Shown piece after piece: positions 10,998 to 21,458 of a DNA stretch of 64,000 nt; the first letter of the stretch is position 1; each line of letters starts with the position of its first letter. The stretch lies in NCBI GenBank assembly GCA_019614645.1, contig JABWDB010000009.1, forward strand, positions 6,615,501 through 6,679,500, given 5' to 3'. The position numbers and the translations under genes are program-made. The notes under the pieces are model-generated. The model was not told the origin of the DNA. It saw nothing but the letters and a program-made list of their open reading frames with translations, and searched no databases. Source of the DNA: Stratiolaelaps scimitus. Its lineage: Eukaryota; Arthropoda; Arachnida; Mesostigmata; Laelapidae.

Positions 10998-12691
10998 GTA
11001 AGTCCGGCCTGCTTTTAGCTTTCGTTCACAACGGCAAAATAAATGACGGCGCTTGCGGCCAGAGTTGTCCGGACTCGTTTGGAAACGAGCCGCGACGACG
11101 CTGGCATCGTCGTCGTCGTCACTGTCGCAGAAAAATCATCGAGCTGAGCACCCGGTCGTCGTCTGCTCCATATGTCGCTGCTAGGAAACGACAATTCGTT
11201 CGCTTCGTCTCGTTCGTTCGTCCGTCCGTCCGTCCGTCCGTCTCAAGAGGCCATCCGACAACGCTACGCTGCGGGCTTTGCCCGCTCTCAGGGGATGAGA
11301 AACGCAACACTCCGAGACAGGCAAACAGTTGCATGACGAAGACGGGCACTGCTACTACAACTGCGATTACTATCGTACTGCCACTATATACCGCTACAGT
11401 CAACAGCGGAACTGCGTTAGTCCCTAGGGCCGACCAGTTGACCGGCCGGCAAAGCCCGCTCGCTGATTCCTGCCAGTGGTTCGTTCGTATTCGTCTCTCG
11501 TTATTTCGCCCCCGCAATTCGAAGGGCTCGACTTCGGCGAGCGAACATCACGGGGGCGTTAACGGACAACCACAGGGTGGGGGCTGGCCTTTCGTTCTGC
11601 GGACCCCATGCACGCCCGCACCGCCTCCCAGTCCTGATACTTAAGAGGTCTCTAGCGGTCTGCAGCTACAGCGTCCACGTCTGCCGCTGCCTCGTTGCGT
11701 CCTCTTGGGTATCCCTGCTCATCCGTATGCTGTGAAATACTACACTGCAGTGCTGCGAGACGGTCGTTGCTATCCTCGTCGCCTTTTTGTCCTTCCTATT
11801 CGCACACGATCCTGCTCTTTTCCTTCTCGCTTCTCTATTTCTCGCGAGCTTTCCCTCTCTTTGTTCCTCTCTCTCCCCCTCTCTCTCTCTCTCCCTATCT
11901 CCCTTCTCCCGGCTGGACGTTAGCGTACAGCAGACCCGCCTGTATGTGCCAGTAGTGGTGGTGACCGTGACCGTGACCCAGTAGCAGTGAGGGAACAGTC
12001 CCTTTGCTTCGCCCTCCCGACACCCTCCCGTCGTAGCAGATGTAGTTGTAGCATAGCGCATAATAAGTGGCGGAGGCAGGAGAGCCTCAACGGCAGCGGA
12101 CACAGCGGCGACCGCAGCCATCGCTGGCCTCGTCGGCTTCACTTGATTCTCCGGTCCCCGTCGACGCCCCCATATCTTGTGCTCCATGCTGCTCTACAGA
12201 ATACCTCCTCCAACGCCGCCGCCGCCGCTGCCGCCATCATACCAGCTGCGACGCCCGGGCGAGTCGGCGACCGCGACAGCGCCACACAACAAATGAGATA
12301 TGAACTTCATAAAATGAAATCGGCCTCGGCGGTGGTGGTGGTGGTCGAGGTGGCCCCCTCTGTCTCTTCGTCGGTTCCTTGTTGCGTTCCTCTCGCCGCT
12401 GTAGAATTTCCGGACGTTGGGCTGTCTGCAGGCAACAATGACCACGTGTGTTAACAACAACAGACACTTGGTCCTAGAGAGAGAGAGAAGGCGGCCAGGC
12501 GGAGCTGGACAACCGCAATGGAGAGAGCTGAGAGAGCCGCAGCGATGCAGTAACGTGGGCGGTGAATTTACTGCATTTAAATACCACGGTGAAATTGTCC
12601 TTAGTGCAGTGGCCTGACGAGACGTTCTTCAGCTCGCCTTTTTCAAGACTAGCCAGGGCCGGTGACAAGGTACAAGGTTTTCAACACGAAA

Positions 12692-12870
12692 TTAGCGGCC
12701 GAAAGCGTCCTGACAGCAGTAAGACAGCGAACCGGTGCTGGTGCGCTGTACAGCTGACCCACAGCCGCCCACACAAACGAATACAGTAATCAGGAGGCAG
12801 ATCGTCAGAATGAATCCGGCAGCAACCGACAGCTTTTCAACGTTCTTCATCGTCACAAGATCGCGGGCAA
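12692..12870 (-). CDS. Membrane protein, last exon (three-exon chain, 3' part)
   Basis: This minus-strand exon enters in phase 1 behind GAGCAG and runs 59 codons to TAA at 12692-12694. It contains a single strongly hydrophobic segment, VAAGFILTICLLITVFVCVG, which fits a membrane helix, then a short Ser/Cys tail of about 25 residues. Its entry phase matches the phase 1 exit of the exon at 13071-13175. If joined, the product would be a type I protein with a folded outer part and a short inner tail. Alternatively the ATG at the start of MKNVEKL could initiate a signal-anchored protein. Family unknown. Confidence 0.45.
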
Positions 12871-13070
12871 CTGCTCGCCGTAACAGCAACAACAGCAACC
12901 ATAATGGATAGCGTATACGGATTATATTATTATAGTAAGGTAGACTCTAGTGTTGCGGCAGAAGATGAAGAGAATATTTTTGCGGTAATAATTTCGCTCG
13001 CCTTCAGCGGATAAAAATATATATATATCAATATTTTTAATTTCAATAGCTGTCGGCCAGCTATACTCAC

Positions 13071-13175
13071 TTGTAACGAAATCATTCGGCCGCCAATGGG
13101 CGAGAGTGGATTCATCGTACAGATTAAAGAATGAACAAATTCGCATATATGAAACGTTTGCAAACATTCGAGGCA
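13071..13175 (-). CDS. Membrane protein, middle exon of the chain
   Basis: A 105-base minus-strand exon lies between a GCTAG acceptor and a strong CAA|GTGAGT donor. In the frame that joins both neighbours (phase 1 in, phase 1 out) it encodes VPRMFANVSYMRICSFFNLY and continues DESTLAHWRPNDFVT, including an N-V-S glycosylation signal. A second frame is also open across the whole exon (CLECLQTFHICEF and onward), so the frame choice depends on the chain being right. The intron to the last exon is 200 bases. Confidence 0.45.
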
Positions 13176-13549
13176 CTAGCTGGGCACTATGAAAATGATG
13201 AGTTTAGTATAATCAAATATAGATGAGCATCTAAAGATAGTCGCCATTCCTTCAACTTTTCCTGCTGTGGCTTCAGGTTTCATTGACGACATCTCCGCGC
13301 CCCGGTTCTCGGTCAACTCAATCTTCACGTGATTCTTCGAAAATATTCTGACATTTTTGTATTATAAGTAGCTGCATAGGATACTTTCTTGATTCTGGCC
13401 ACTCGACTTCTGGAGATCGGCAGAGTCACCCCGCGGTTGTTCATCATATTCGCTCTTCAAGCTTTGGCGGACATAGTGGACAGGGGGGGGGCTGTCTGGT
13501 ATTGCCGATTGGGGATTGCGCGGTCCGCCTGTCACCTCAACCACCTCAC

Positions 13550-13633
13550 CTTCAATCTCTATCTCGTAACGGACGAGGCTAGCCAGGACCGACGAACCTA
13601 CACCAGGTCGATCGGTGCAGGGAAAACGATGGC
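13550..13633 (-). CDS. Membrane protein, upstream exon of the chain
   Basis: A minus-strand exon ends in phase 1 at a very good donor (GAAG|GTGAGG). Three acceptors are possible: 13633, 13597 (best pyrimidine tract) or 13578. All are compatible with the frame ending SSVLASLVRYEIEIE, an alternating pattern suggestive of beta strands that continues into VPRMFANVSY in the next exon after a 374-base intron. A further upstream exon at 15143-15224 has a matching phase but weak signals. The antisense strand is also open here for 134 codons. Confidence 0.42.
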
Positions 13634-14960
13634 CTGTGCATCATTTTCTGCTCACCGGACAATGGCGAAGTCGAGTCAAGAGTGGAAACTCGTCAGTGCC
13701 GTCGGCGCAAGCCGTGAGGCCAGCACACCGTTGGAGGATCAGCCGTTCTCTGTGACCAGGCCATGTAGGCACAGCGGGTGGGTGGCGGCGTGAGAAGCTA
13801 CGTGGCGTATCAGTTTCCTGTGGCACTCTAGATGAAGAATATTTTCATAATTATCTGATATATAATGCCGTCCGTAGCAAAAAAAAAACTGAATGAATTC
13901 CATCCAGAGGATTCGGGGGCCGCCGTGAGACAACGAGATACGCGAGAAAATCTCGCCTGAACTCAATCTGTCCTCTGGTATATATATATATATGTGTATA
14001 TGACAAAGTTAGCATATGAAGTGGAATTTATCCACTAACGGCATCAACAACGTGAAAATGTTCATTTTGAGGAGCCAGTAACCACAGCCGAGGTATCACA
14101 GCCTTTTCCTCTCTCTCTCTATTTCTGTCCCGGCCCTGCTGCATCTACCTATTAATTCACGTTAGTTCACTGCTACTGCTGCTGCTGCTGTTGGCAAGAG
14201 CACCCCATGGCCTGCACGTTCTGCCCTGCAACGGATGGATGGGTTTGTGCGGAAGGCCGCGCCCCCTGTGGCCCTGTGAGGTTAAGTCGCGACGAGGAGG
14301 AGAGGAAATGAAGTTTAGTTCGAGGTGGTGCGTAGGAGTCCGACGGCCGATGGAGGAGGTCCGGCAGGAGACAAACTTTTAATTCAGTCAAGATTAACAC
14401 TTCTTACCGAAAGCGTCGGAAATGGGGCTGGCAGGGAATGCAGGCAGGGCGAGAGAAGAGACCAGACATACGGGAGCGCGACATAGGGACGAGTCATAGG
14501 CAAGGGAACAAGCCCTTGCCCCCGAACCCCCCCGCCTTTAACCCCCGCTCGTTCCGTTTCACCCCCCAAGCTAGCTTTCTCCCTCGTCCTTCGAGGGACG
14601 GGGGGTCACACGCAGGGAAATGAAGGAAAGCCGTCTGCTGCCATCGTGGAAAGCACCAGTCGAAGCGGTGCTGAATACGAGTCGCCTCAGTCCTGAACGA
14701 CGGTGTCGTCGTATAGTCGGGAAGCGGACGACGAGCGTGTGAAAGAAACGAAAATGGTTTACTTAGTGGGTGCGGCATTAGTCTTATCTTTTGCGACAGC
14801 GAGCAGACAGCTGATTCAGCTGCTGCGACTCGAGCTCATTAACCCGCAGGACCGGCGGAGCGATTCGAGGACAGGAGATGCCGATGCTGCTTCTGCCGAG
14901 AGGAAGCTGTCGACGCCGATGCCGACGTCGGCGCCATGATATTGGTTTCACGGGGAGGGC

Positions 14961-15092
14961 ATGAGGGCGCTGTTGACGAAGGCACGGCCAGGATCAGATG
15001 GCGTCCACGGCAACAACAATAAGTCGAAGGAGCACCAGCCTCTGAAGCTAATCGGATCCTTTCGTCCATCGCCGGAGCTTTTAGAAGAAAGC
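14961..15092 (+). CDS. Candidate initiating exon, basic and polar N-terminus
   Basis: ATG 14961 opens 44 codons starting MRALLTKARPGSDGVHGNNN, rich in Lys, Asn and Ser, and closing in phase 0 at a GTGAGC donor. A TGA lies in the same frame 22 bases upstream (14937-14939). Before it, also in the same frame, is a signal-peptide-like stretch (MVYLVGAALVLSFATAS, from 14754). The two parts might belong to one gene if an intron or recoding removed the TGA, but I see no donor that does this, so they are kept apart. No family recognised. Confidence 0.35.
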
Positions 15093-15142
15093 GTGAGCGG
15101 GAGGCAATTCTAGCCTCGTCACTATGGCATGATGCGTCTCAC

Positions 15143-15224
15143 ATCGGTTAAAGGCCATGCCGTCGACGGCTCTGCCGTACTCAGACTCACGCAAACCCAT
15201 CCAGCGTCTCATTATAGGAGCGTT
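15143..15224 (-). CDS. Weak candidate exon, possibly upstream of the membrane-protein chain
   Basis: On the minus strand an 82-base stretch ends in phase 1 at a GTGAGA donor and reads RRWMGLRESEYGRAVDGMAF then NR. The exit phase suits the exon at 13550-13597 or 13633. The acceptor (GGATAG above 15224) lacks a pyrimidine tract, and the implied intron of about 1.5 kb would contain a plus-strand candidate start exon. It could be spurious. Confidence 0.22.
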
Positions 15225-15419
15225 CTATCCCGCTTGACCTCAGCTGACTATCCAGACAGGCACGTACAGACACACCGACTCCTGGAGGAGTATCGTCTGC
15301 CTGTATGCCCCAGCAGACTCAACACGTGCCGAGTTCATTAACAAAAATCGTTTATCGAAACAACAATGTGGAGCAACAACACTCGCAATGGCTGCCGGCC
15401 TTTGACCATTAAATGTGTG

Positions 15420-15422
<3 letters not shown>

Positions 15423-15453
<31 letters not shown>
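15423..15453. repeat. TA dinucleotide microsatellite
   Basis: A pure TA array of about 31 bases lies 28 bases before the left target duplication of the SINE at 15496. Similar TA arrays occur at 39216-39250, 40525-40562, 41926-41953 and 57487-57569. Confidence 0.9.
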
Positions 15454-15457
<4 letters not shown>

Positions 15458-15480
15458 GTCTGAGAGTTAATTCGCATACG

Positions 15481-15691
15481 TCAGGACAGGAAGTCGAGCC
15501 TGGAGGCGTGGTGCATTTGTGTGCGCCTTGCAATCGGGAGAGAGACGTAGGTTCTGCGGCTCTATCCCCACTGTTGCACATTTGCATTTAAAGAGATCCG
15601 TCTTATGAAGCAATGCCGATAGCAGTTCTACCGTGAAAGTTAAATGATGGCTTTGAGTCAGCCCGGAAAATTTACCTCAGGACAGGAAGTC
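15481..15691 (+). mobile_element. tRNA-derived SINE, copy 2, with 15-base target-site duplication
   Basis: The element occupies 15496-15676 (181 bases). It is flanked by exact direct repeats TCAGGACAGGAAGTC at 15481-15495 and 15677-15691, the typical footprint of LINE-driven retroposition. The head is tRNA-like: an A-box-like GGCGTGGTGCATT, an anticodon-arm-like GCGCCTTGCAATCGGGAG, and a B box broken by extra bases (GGTTCTGCGGCTCTATCCC). The body GCACATTTGCATTTAAAG, then CTTATGAAGCAATGCCGA, matches copies 1 and 3. The exact duplication shows that this is a whole insertion and fixes the family's length. Confidence 0.8.
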
Positions 15692-16650
15692 AGTTCCTGA
15701 CACTAATCAAGCCTCGTGCCTACAACCGCTCCAGCACCGCTATGGTGAAAGTCAACGGACAACCGTTATAAAGTATTATACAATATATATAAGTAGCCTG
15801 ACTAGTTTGACTAAATAAAATATTTAGATACTTAATAAGGCATATATAATGTGAACATACCTATAACACGGGGAAAGAATATATATATATATAATATATT
15901 CATCACCCTATCATAGTCCTTTCTAGTTGTCTCCATGACGCCATGGCAGATCTTACGGAACACACATATGCTGCTGTGGTGGTTGTTGGACGCGACGAAT
16001 GTTGGATTATATTATTCTATATTATAGATGACAGCGCTGAATAGGAAGTCTTGATCAAATGAGACGAAGCCACTGTGAACTTGCCTCCATTTGATGTTAA
16101 TTGCTAGACGTACACCTCAGAAATGATGGGAAGAGCTACACACGGCTGGACACAAGTTACTCGCCTTATTCATGGCGGAAGGGATATTATCGAATATTAA
16201 TATAAGAGCCAGTGACAGTTATGCGCGCAGGTATCGCCGAGACTAACGTAAATGGCCGGACGTTGGCGATAGAGCATACCGGAGGCATCGCCTTCGCTAG
16301 TTTATGATGACAACCATATGCCGTGGACTAACTAGAGCGAGCGGCATATTGTCATATGTCTACCACTGCTCCGCCTACCTACACTGCAGGGGTATTCGGG
16401 GCTCGCGCGAACGTTGACGAGTCGAGTGTGTGCTGAGCCTTGCCATCTCGGCCCTTTAATTTGTTTACTAAGCAGCAGGAGAGCGCGAACCAGAGGGAAA
16501 GCGAGTGAGAGAAAAAAGTGAGAGATGTATATAATTCGTTCTATGTCGTGTTAATTTATCTTGACACTGAGCCGGCGTCGCCGCCACTCTCCCCACACTA
16601 TCGGATATCGCTTGCAAGCTTTTCAGTCGTTCGTTCATCTTCATGTGCCA
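15692..16650. other. AT-rich stretch without supported features
   Basis: Short TA and ATATAA runs occur near 15780-15900. No exon-like frame with good splice sites and no repeat of the families above was seen. The GC content rises sharply after about 16560 towards the next island. Confidence 0.5.
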
Positions 16651-16821
16651 GCAGTGGGCGGAGGGGCGGCCGCTTGCTGCGGCGGCGGCGGCGGTGGCGG
16701 ACGCGGTGTTCGGTGGGTCCGTTGAGCTGAACTTGCCGAACACTCCCTGTACCGCATCGGTGGGCAAGACCCTCGCCGTAGGCAGCGCACTTCCGTGACT
16801 GGCTCGCCGACGTCGGCCAGG

Positions 16822-16878
16822 ATGAGAAAGTTATTGATCCAGAGGGCGTTCGATCTTTGGGCCATTTGGCTCTCGATC
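16822..16878 (+). CDS. Candidate start exon or end of an internal exon in a GC-rich island
   Basis: ATG 16822 in a good context (GGCCAGG before it) opens MRKLLIQRAFDLWAIWLSI and reaches a GTAAGC donor in phase 0. The same frame is open upstream to about 16728, so this could instead be the end of an internal exon. If the donor is ignored, the frame adds VSLLLVTMYATGA and looks like a signal anchor. Two other readings compete: a plus frame one base over (FRDWLADVGQDEKVIDPEGV) and a minus frame. The GC-rich setting with a GGC repeat (16680-16698) is promoter-like. Confidence 0.3.
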
Positions 16879-16984
16879 GTAAGCCTGCTGCTGGTGACGA
16901 TGTACGCGACTGGCGCTAGGTAGGTAAAGTGAAGAAAGAGGTAGAGAGAGAGAGAGAAGGCGAAACCCGCCTGAGACTCTACAG

Positions 16985-17171
16985 AAGTCGACAGACGAAG
17001 CCGAAGCATCTTCGACGTCGTTGGAAGATCACTCGAGCGGCCGGTGCAACTCCGCGCCCGGAGCAGGTAACACCCAGATTGCAATAAGCCCTCGTACCCC
17101 TCGACGGCAGGCGGGGACAGCTGCTGGCTGGTCGATATTGGTAGAAGATTATAGGCAGATACCGGGGCACA
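16985..17171 (+). CDS. Candidate exon following the 16.8 kb exon
   Basis: After a 106-base interval, a CTACAG acceptor opens 187 bases, phase 0 in and phase 1 out, ending at an excellent GTGAGT donor. The product starts KSTDEAEASSTSLEDHSSGR and is polar and Ser-rich, ending WSILVEDYRQIPGH. Entry phase agrees with the exon ending at 16878. An internal CAG|GTAACA donor would shorten it and favour another frame. All three frames are open in the first half, so the reading frame is uncertain. Confidence 0.33.
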
Positions 17172-17744
17172 GTGAGTCTCGTGTGGGGAGGCGGGGCGGG
17201 GGGGTGACTCCCAATCCCGACCTCTGCAACCCCCGGAGAGGCCCGGCAGAATCTGCCAGACAGGGCTCCTCAGATGCAAAACGACTAACCCTAGCAAAGT
17301 CGACGGAGATAGAAGCATTTACTCGGAAACTCCCACGCACACACACACACCTATGTATATATGTATATCCATGTCTGAGTGGTGAGGACACGGACGTTAT
17401 ATCCGATCACCACTCGTGGTAGAGCAGAACAGTTCCAGTGTCAAATGGACGTCGTTTGCAACTTCGATGTGGATATCGTGTTCAATGGCGCGCCGCCATC
17501 GAGAGACTACGAATTCCATGGATTGAACGCTAAATGTGCATGAGTGCCGAAAGCTCGCTAACACTCAGACGAATGTAGCACGTAGCTTTGGCTCTCGTCC
17601 ACAGCAGTGGTGGCAGCAACAACAGAATGTCTCGTTGCCCTCAACTACCCCATCTATTCACTCGAATTTTTCAGGCACTCTCGGCGGCCGTCGTCGACGT
17701 TGCGTAAGGAACACTATTGGTGTAATGGCGGAGCTGCCTCGCAG

Positions 17745-17898
17745 CTGGTAGCCCGATCAGGGGGCGAGAGAAGTCGACGGGTCGACTTCTCAGCTCGAGA
17801 GAGCGAAGGAGACAGTGGAATAAAACTCGTTGCCTCAGCGTTCAGTGATGGGGCAGGACAGAGTCGACAGGACACAGCCTTGGTGGTACACAGCCTGT
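17745..17898 (+). CDS. Candidate exon, polar product
   Basis: Between CTCGCAG and GTGAGA lie 154 bases open in phase 0 in, phase 1 out. The product begins LVARSGGERSRRVDFSARES and has mixed charged and small residues. The frame continues past the donor for another 35 codons to TAG. A 222-codon minus frame overlaps but is Ser-rich and looks accidental. No family recognised, and its phase does not match the exon ending at 17171. Confidence 0.25.
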
Positions 17899-19119
17899 GT
17901 GAGATGGTATACCAGGATCGCCAGGTTCGTGTTCCCCTCAGTAGTTTCGTCGTAGGAAGATGCCTAATGCCCAGTGAGAGAAGGAGGATACATAGATACA
18001 GATAGAATGAAAAGGAGATAGTGGCGTTCGGCTTGAAGGACGCGACCGAGGCGGCCGCACACCTCGCGACTGTTCGTGGAAATAGATACGAGCTGGCCGG
18101 GAGCCGAGAAGTGGCGCCCTGCTGAAGCGGCGACGAACAGCGAACCGAACCTTCCCGCTCGACGGTAGTGACGGTCTGCGGCCGCAGGCCATTGCGGCTA
18201 CGTCGAGTATTCGTACCTCCGTCTGGTTCGACTCTGGCAGCTAAGAAGAAAAAGCAATTGGCATCGATTTCCGCTTCCGTTTCTCCCTCGCGACGGGCGC
18301 GACGCCAGCGACAGCAGGGAAACAAGAGACATGCGCCGCCTTCGCTGCTGCTGCTGCTGCTGCTGCCGCCACGAAACCGCAAGACGTCTCAATGCCCGCC
18401 CAACGTTCTTCCCAGTCTGCTATATTGGGCTTCTCTGCTCTCGGTCGAAACGCCTTTTAACTCCACGATTCCTTCCCGATCCTGAGCCCTGCTCGAATCC
18501 CACCCCGGCGTGGGTCCACAAATCCTGGCAGCTACCACGGCCGTCGCTTATGCCACCACCACCTTTCAACGTGTTAGCGTCATATATTTCGTCCGGACGT
18601 AGGAGAACCCGGGCGAGGAGGCTGTCAAATTTAATTTTCTCTTTGCGAACGCCAACGATATGCCAATGCTTGCTCGAGGCGAGTACGACCATCTTGTCGC
18701 TCAACAGTCTGATTAAAGGCGTTTGGAAGAAAGCGGGATATTATTGATGTGTGTGTGTGGAGATCTTCCTTCAACTTATAAAGGAAGCCAATTATGGAAA
18801 ACTATTAGCAAATGCAGTATCTCCATATAAGTATTCCATGCGGTGTCATGAGCGAGACGTCGACTCTCATCGATTATTTCTCTCGTGTTTGATGGTGATC
18901 ATTGAGATCGTGGCTCAGAGCATCTCGCCTCGACGAACAGCCACTTTGGGCTAACAGACCATTGAAGGCTTCCTAGCCATGGATATCGCTTCTCGTGAAA
19001 CGCTGGCCCGTGCAGACAGCGCAATAATCGTTGCTAATTGATCTAGATATGGCTGGAGATAGAGCATAATTGTGTCTGACGAGAGCGTGTAATGTGGATG
19101 CATCCACCTTTGTTCTAAG

Positions 19120-19211
19120 GGGGCGGGAGCTGGGTCATGAGCTGTTTTTGCCCATCCGCCATGCATGTCTTAACTAAGGCACCCACCCATTGCCAAGGCA
19201 AAAGAGAACAA
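19120..19211 (+). CDS. Candidate internal exon, unknown protein
   Basis: A good pyrimidine tract (CACCTTTGTTCTAAG) ends at 19119. The 92-base exon enters in phase 1 and leaves in phase 0 at a GTGAGC donor. It encodes GSWVMSCFCPSAMHVLTKAP, then THCQGKREQ, with three Cys. It stands alone: no phase-matched partner was identified nearby. Confidence 0.3.
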
Positions 19212-20595
19212 GTGAGCCAAACGCCAAAAAAAAACTTGTTGGTTTCGACCGACGACGCTGTCAGCGCTATTGTGCTCGTGGATGACAGAGACGGAAGCGC
19301 GTCCCGTGCCCTTGCTCAACTTATTATGCAAGGAGGGGGCCGGCCATTCAGTGTTCTACGCTCCTCTGTTGGCTTCTGCCATTTCCGTGTCTCCGCTATC
19401 GATATCTGGCAACCTACAACATACGGACATAGCGTCGTGCTTAGGCTCCATGACGACGTCTTTTTGTCCAGTCAATAGAACGCCCTCTCCCCCGCCCCCC
19501 GCGTACACACGCACACATCTGAAAAAGGCGACTAATAAACGACACGCTTCGTACCACGCTCACCAACTCGCCGAGCGACGCCTTCGTAAAGGGTTCGGTC
19601 ACTGTTATTTTTTATGAGTAGCCACCGAATATGCAGTTTCGGATGCCGAGTCATCCGACAACAACGGGCGGACCCATACAAGATCTGCAACATTGTTGTT
19701 CTGGATGTTGTTGTTGCTGTTGTTGTTGTGCTGCTGCACCGAGCCGCTGATGGGTCTGTTCAATTACAAAATAGTCGATATTTTGTAATGCTGTGTGTTT
19801 TGGCAGCTTTTGTTTATCAGTAGACGTTGAGGATCCCTGGAGACGGTTTGCATACGTATAAGTATTGCATGTTCTGGCGGTATCGTCGTTGTTCGCTTTG
19901 ATGATATCGAAGGGTTACGTTAACGAGCAAGTGAGCAAATATTTTGAGCTTGTCCCATTCGTCAAAGTGCAGGGATCGATCGTTTTATGGGCTCAATGCC
20001 GATAACAAGCTAAACGGCAGTAGAAACAGCTTGTCATCGATCTTATTTGCGAGGAAAGAAAAGCCTGGCGCTCGTATTATGTACAATGTATCAAGGCTGT
20101 CCTCAAGTAACGATATCCTATCTGGACACGACTAGAGGTCAGCTTCAGCATAAGTCGTACGGTGGCAAGGATAAGAGTACTGCGTTATTAAATGCTGTCT
20201 CAATCACATAATACTTTACAATGCCAGCTATCGAGCCAAGTTAATAAACAAGTGTCCCCTAACGTACAGCAAATTATGCAGAAGGCTATGTTTCAGAGAC
20301 GACCATTTTTCATCATTAACCCCTAATACCCTTCCGAATATATTATATGTTATACGTTGGACGATGTGATTTTGCACAGCATTTCCAATCAAATGTCGTA
20401 TTCTTCAAAGGAGGCCAGTGCTGCAAATTGCGATCCGGCTCGATGGGCAACGTTGTCGTTCTTCAGCATGTTCACGGTGAAATTTCGCCCCGAACGAGAG
20501 AAACTCTCGGAGAAAAGCTGCGCAGGGAACATTGCGACGCCGTCGGGACAGTTTCCACGCGTTTGTTCCTATCGTCTCAAGCGTCGTTGTTCCAG

Positions 20596-20724
20596 GAACG
20601 CTCCGACAGCCTGAAGCAGCGAACCGCCCAAGAATCCAACGCGCTGAGGGGGCGCCGTGCGCCCACCGGGTCCGGCTGGACAGAGATTGCCGAAGCGAAA
20701 TAGCTAGATATATTCAACAAGATA
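20596..20724 (+). CDS. Candidate exon, two competing frames
   Basis: A strong acceptor (TTGTTCCAG) and a GTGAGT donor bound 129 bases. In the splice-compatible frame (phase 1 in and out) it ends RVRLDRDCRSEIARYIQQD. In a second frame the segment closes a 118-codon frame (20347-20703) that ends with TAG and reads FQERSDSLKQRTAQESNALR. Both look protein-like, and only one, at most, can be right. No family recognised. Confidence 0.28.
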
Positions 20725-20936
20725 GTGAGTGTCAGAACGGCACTCATTCGCGTATACTGTGCATTCCTCTGGAGTGTCGGCACGAAGAAACGCTAACTCC
20801 GGAGCCCCGTAAATCCGCTCTATCACTTGTCGCTCATCGTCGCCTTCGTCTGGGGTATCCTTTTCTCTCTCTCTCTCTGTCTCTCTCTCGCTATTTGTGC
20901 TCAACAACCGTCCACTCTCAGCACCACTCTACTCAC

Positions 20937-20992
20937 TGGTCCTGCTGGCTACGACTTGGGCCAGCTATTCGGTTTCGCGTGAAGTGCTCCAT
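20937..20992 (-). CDS. Candidate initiating exon on the minus strand
   Basis: On the minus strand CCCC precedes ATGG, a strong initiation context, and opens MEHFTRNRIAGPSRSQQD, leaving in phase 2 at a GTGAGT donor below 20937. It lies in a GC-rich block (20.9-21.25 kb) where a first exon would be expected. No phase-matched second exon was found at lower coordinates with confidence. Three plus-strand frames overlap it. Confidence 0.33.
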
Positions 20993-21403
20993 GGGGAGCT
21001 GCAGGTGTGGCCGCCTTCGTTGTCGCTGCTACTGCAGCACCTCGATGCCTTTCGGCGTCCCCGGCGGCCGGAGTCACCCTATGCCTGCTACAGCGTCCTA
21101 CCCTCGAGGACGTGGGGAGCGTCCGTGGCGGTAAGCGTTGCTGCTACCACCGCCGCCGTCGCCGCAATCAGCCGAATGGTCGACAACGCAGCAGCAGCAG
21201 GAAGCGATCTTACTACAACCCCTGCAACGCTCGTCAGGCTAGCAAGATCGTGTCGGCCACATCCGAATCACGACGAAATAGGGACACAAACCTCTGTTGC
21301 CAGGAGACTGAGCGCGAGTTGAGCAGGACAATTCAGGGGGACGTTGAGGATGTCCTCAGTAGTTTCGATATAATGCACAATTTTCATATATATATATATC
21401 GAC

Positions 21404-21458
21404 ATTGTATCGATGGTATTTTTGTCGTCCAGAACGACAAACCTATCATCGATACAAT
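21404..21458. repeat. 25-bp inverted repeat (hairpin), 5-base loop
   Basis: Left arm 21404-21428 and right arm 21434-21458 pair at 22 of 25 positions plus one G-T, with only two mismatches, around the loop CCAGA. The central 15 bases GTCGTCCAGAACGAC occur again at 21735-21749 without the long arms. It is too short and too tightly looped for an ordinary animal microRNA precursor. A miniature inverted-repeat element, or a cruciform or regulatory hairpin, fits better. It sits just after a TA run. Confidence 0.8.

Noticed and set aside
16641..17318. 225-codon minus frame
   Set aside because: Pro/Ala runs from a GGC repeat and no splice or start support. It is partly antisense to better candidates.
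17714..18382. 222-codon minus frame
   Set aside because: Ser run from a CTG tract and overall Ser/Arg bias. No recognisable domain.
21404..21458. microRNA precursor
   Set aside because: Stem of 25 and loop of 5 are too small for a usual animal precursor, and no flanking lower stem was seen.
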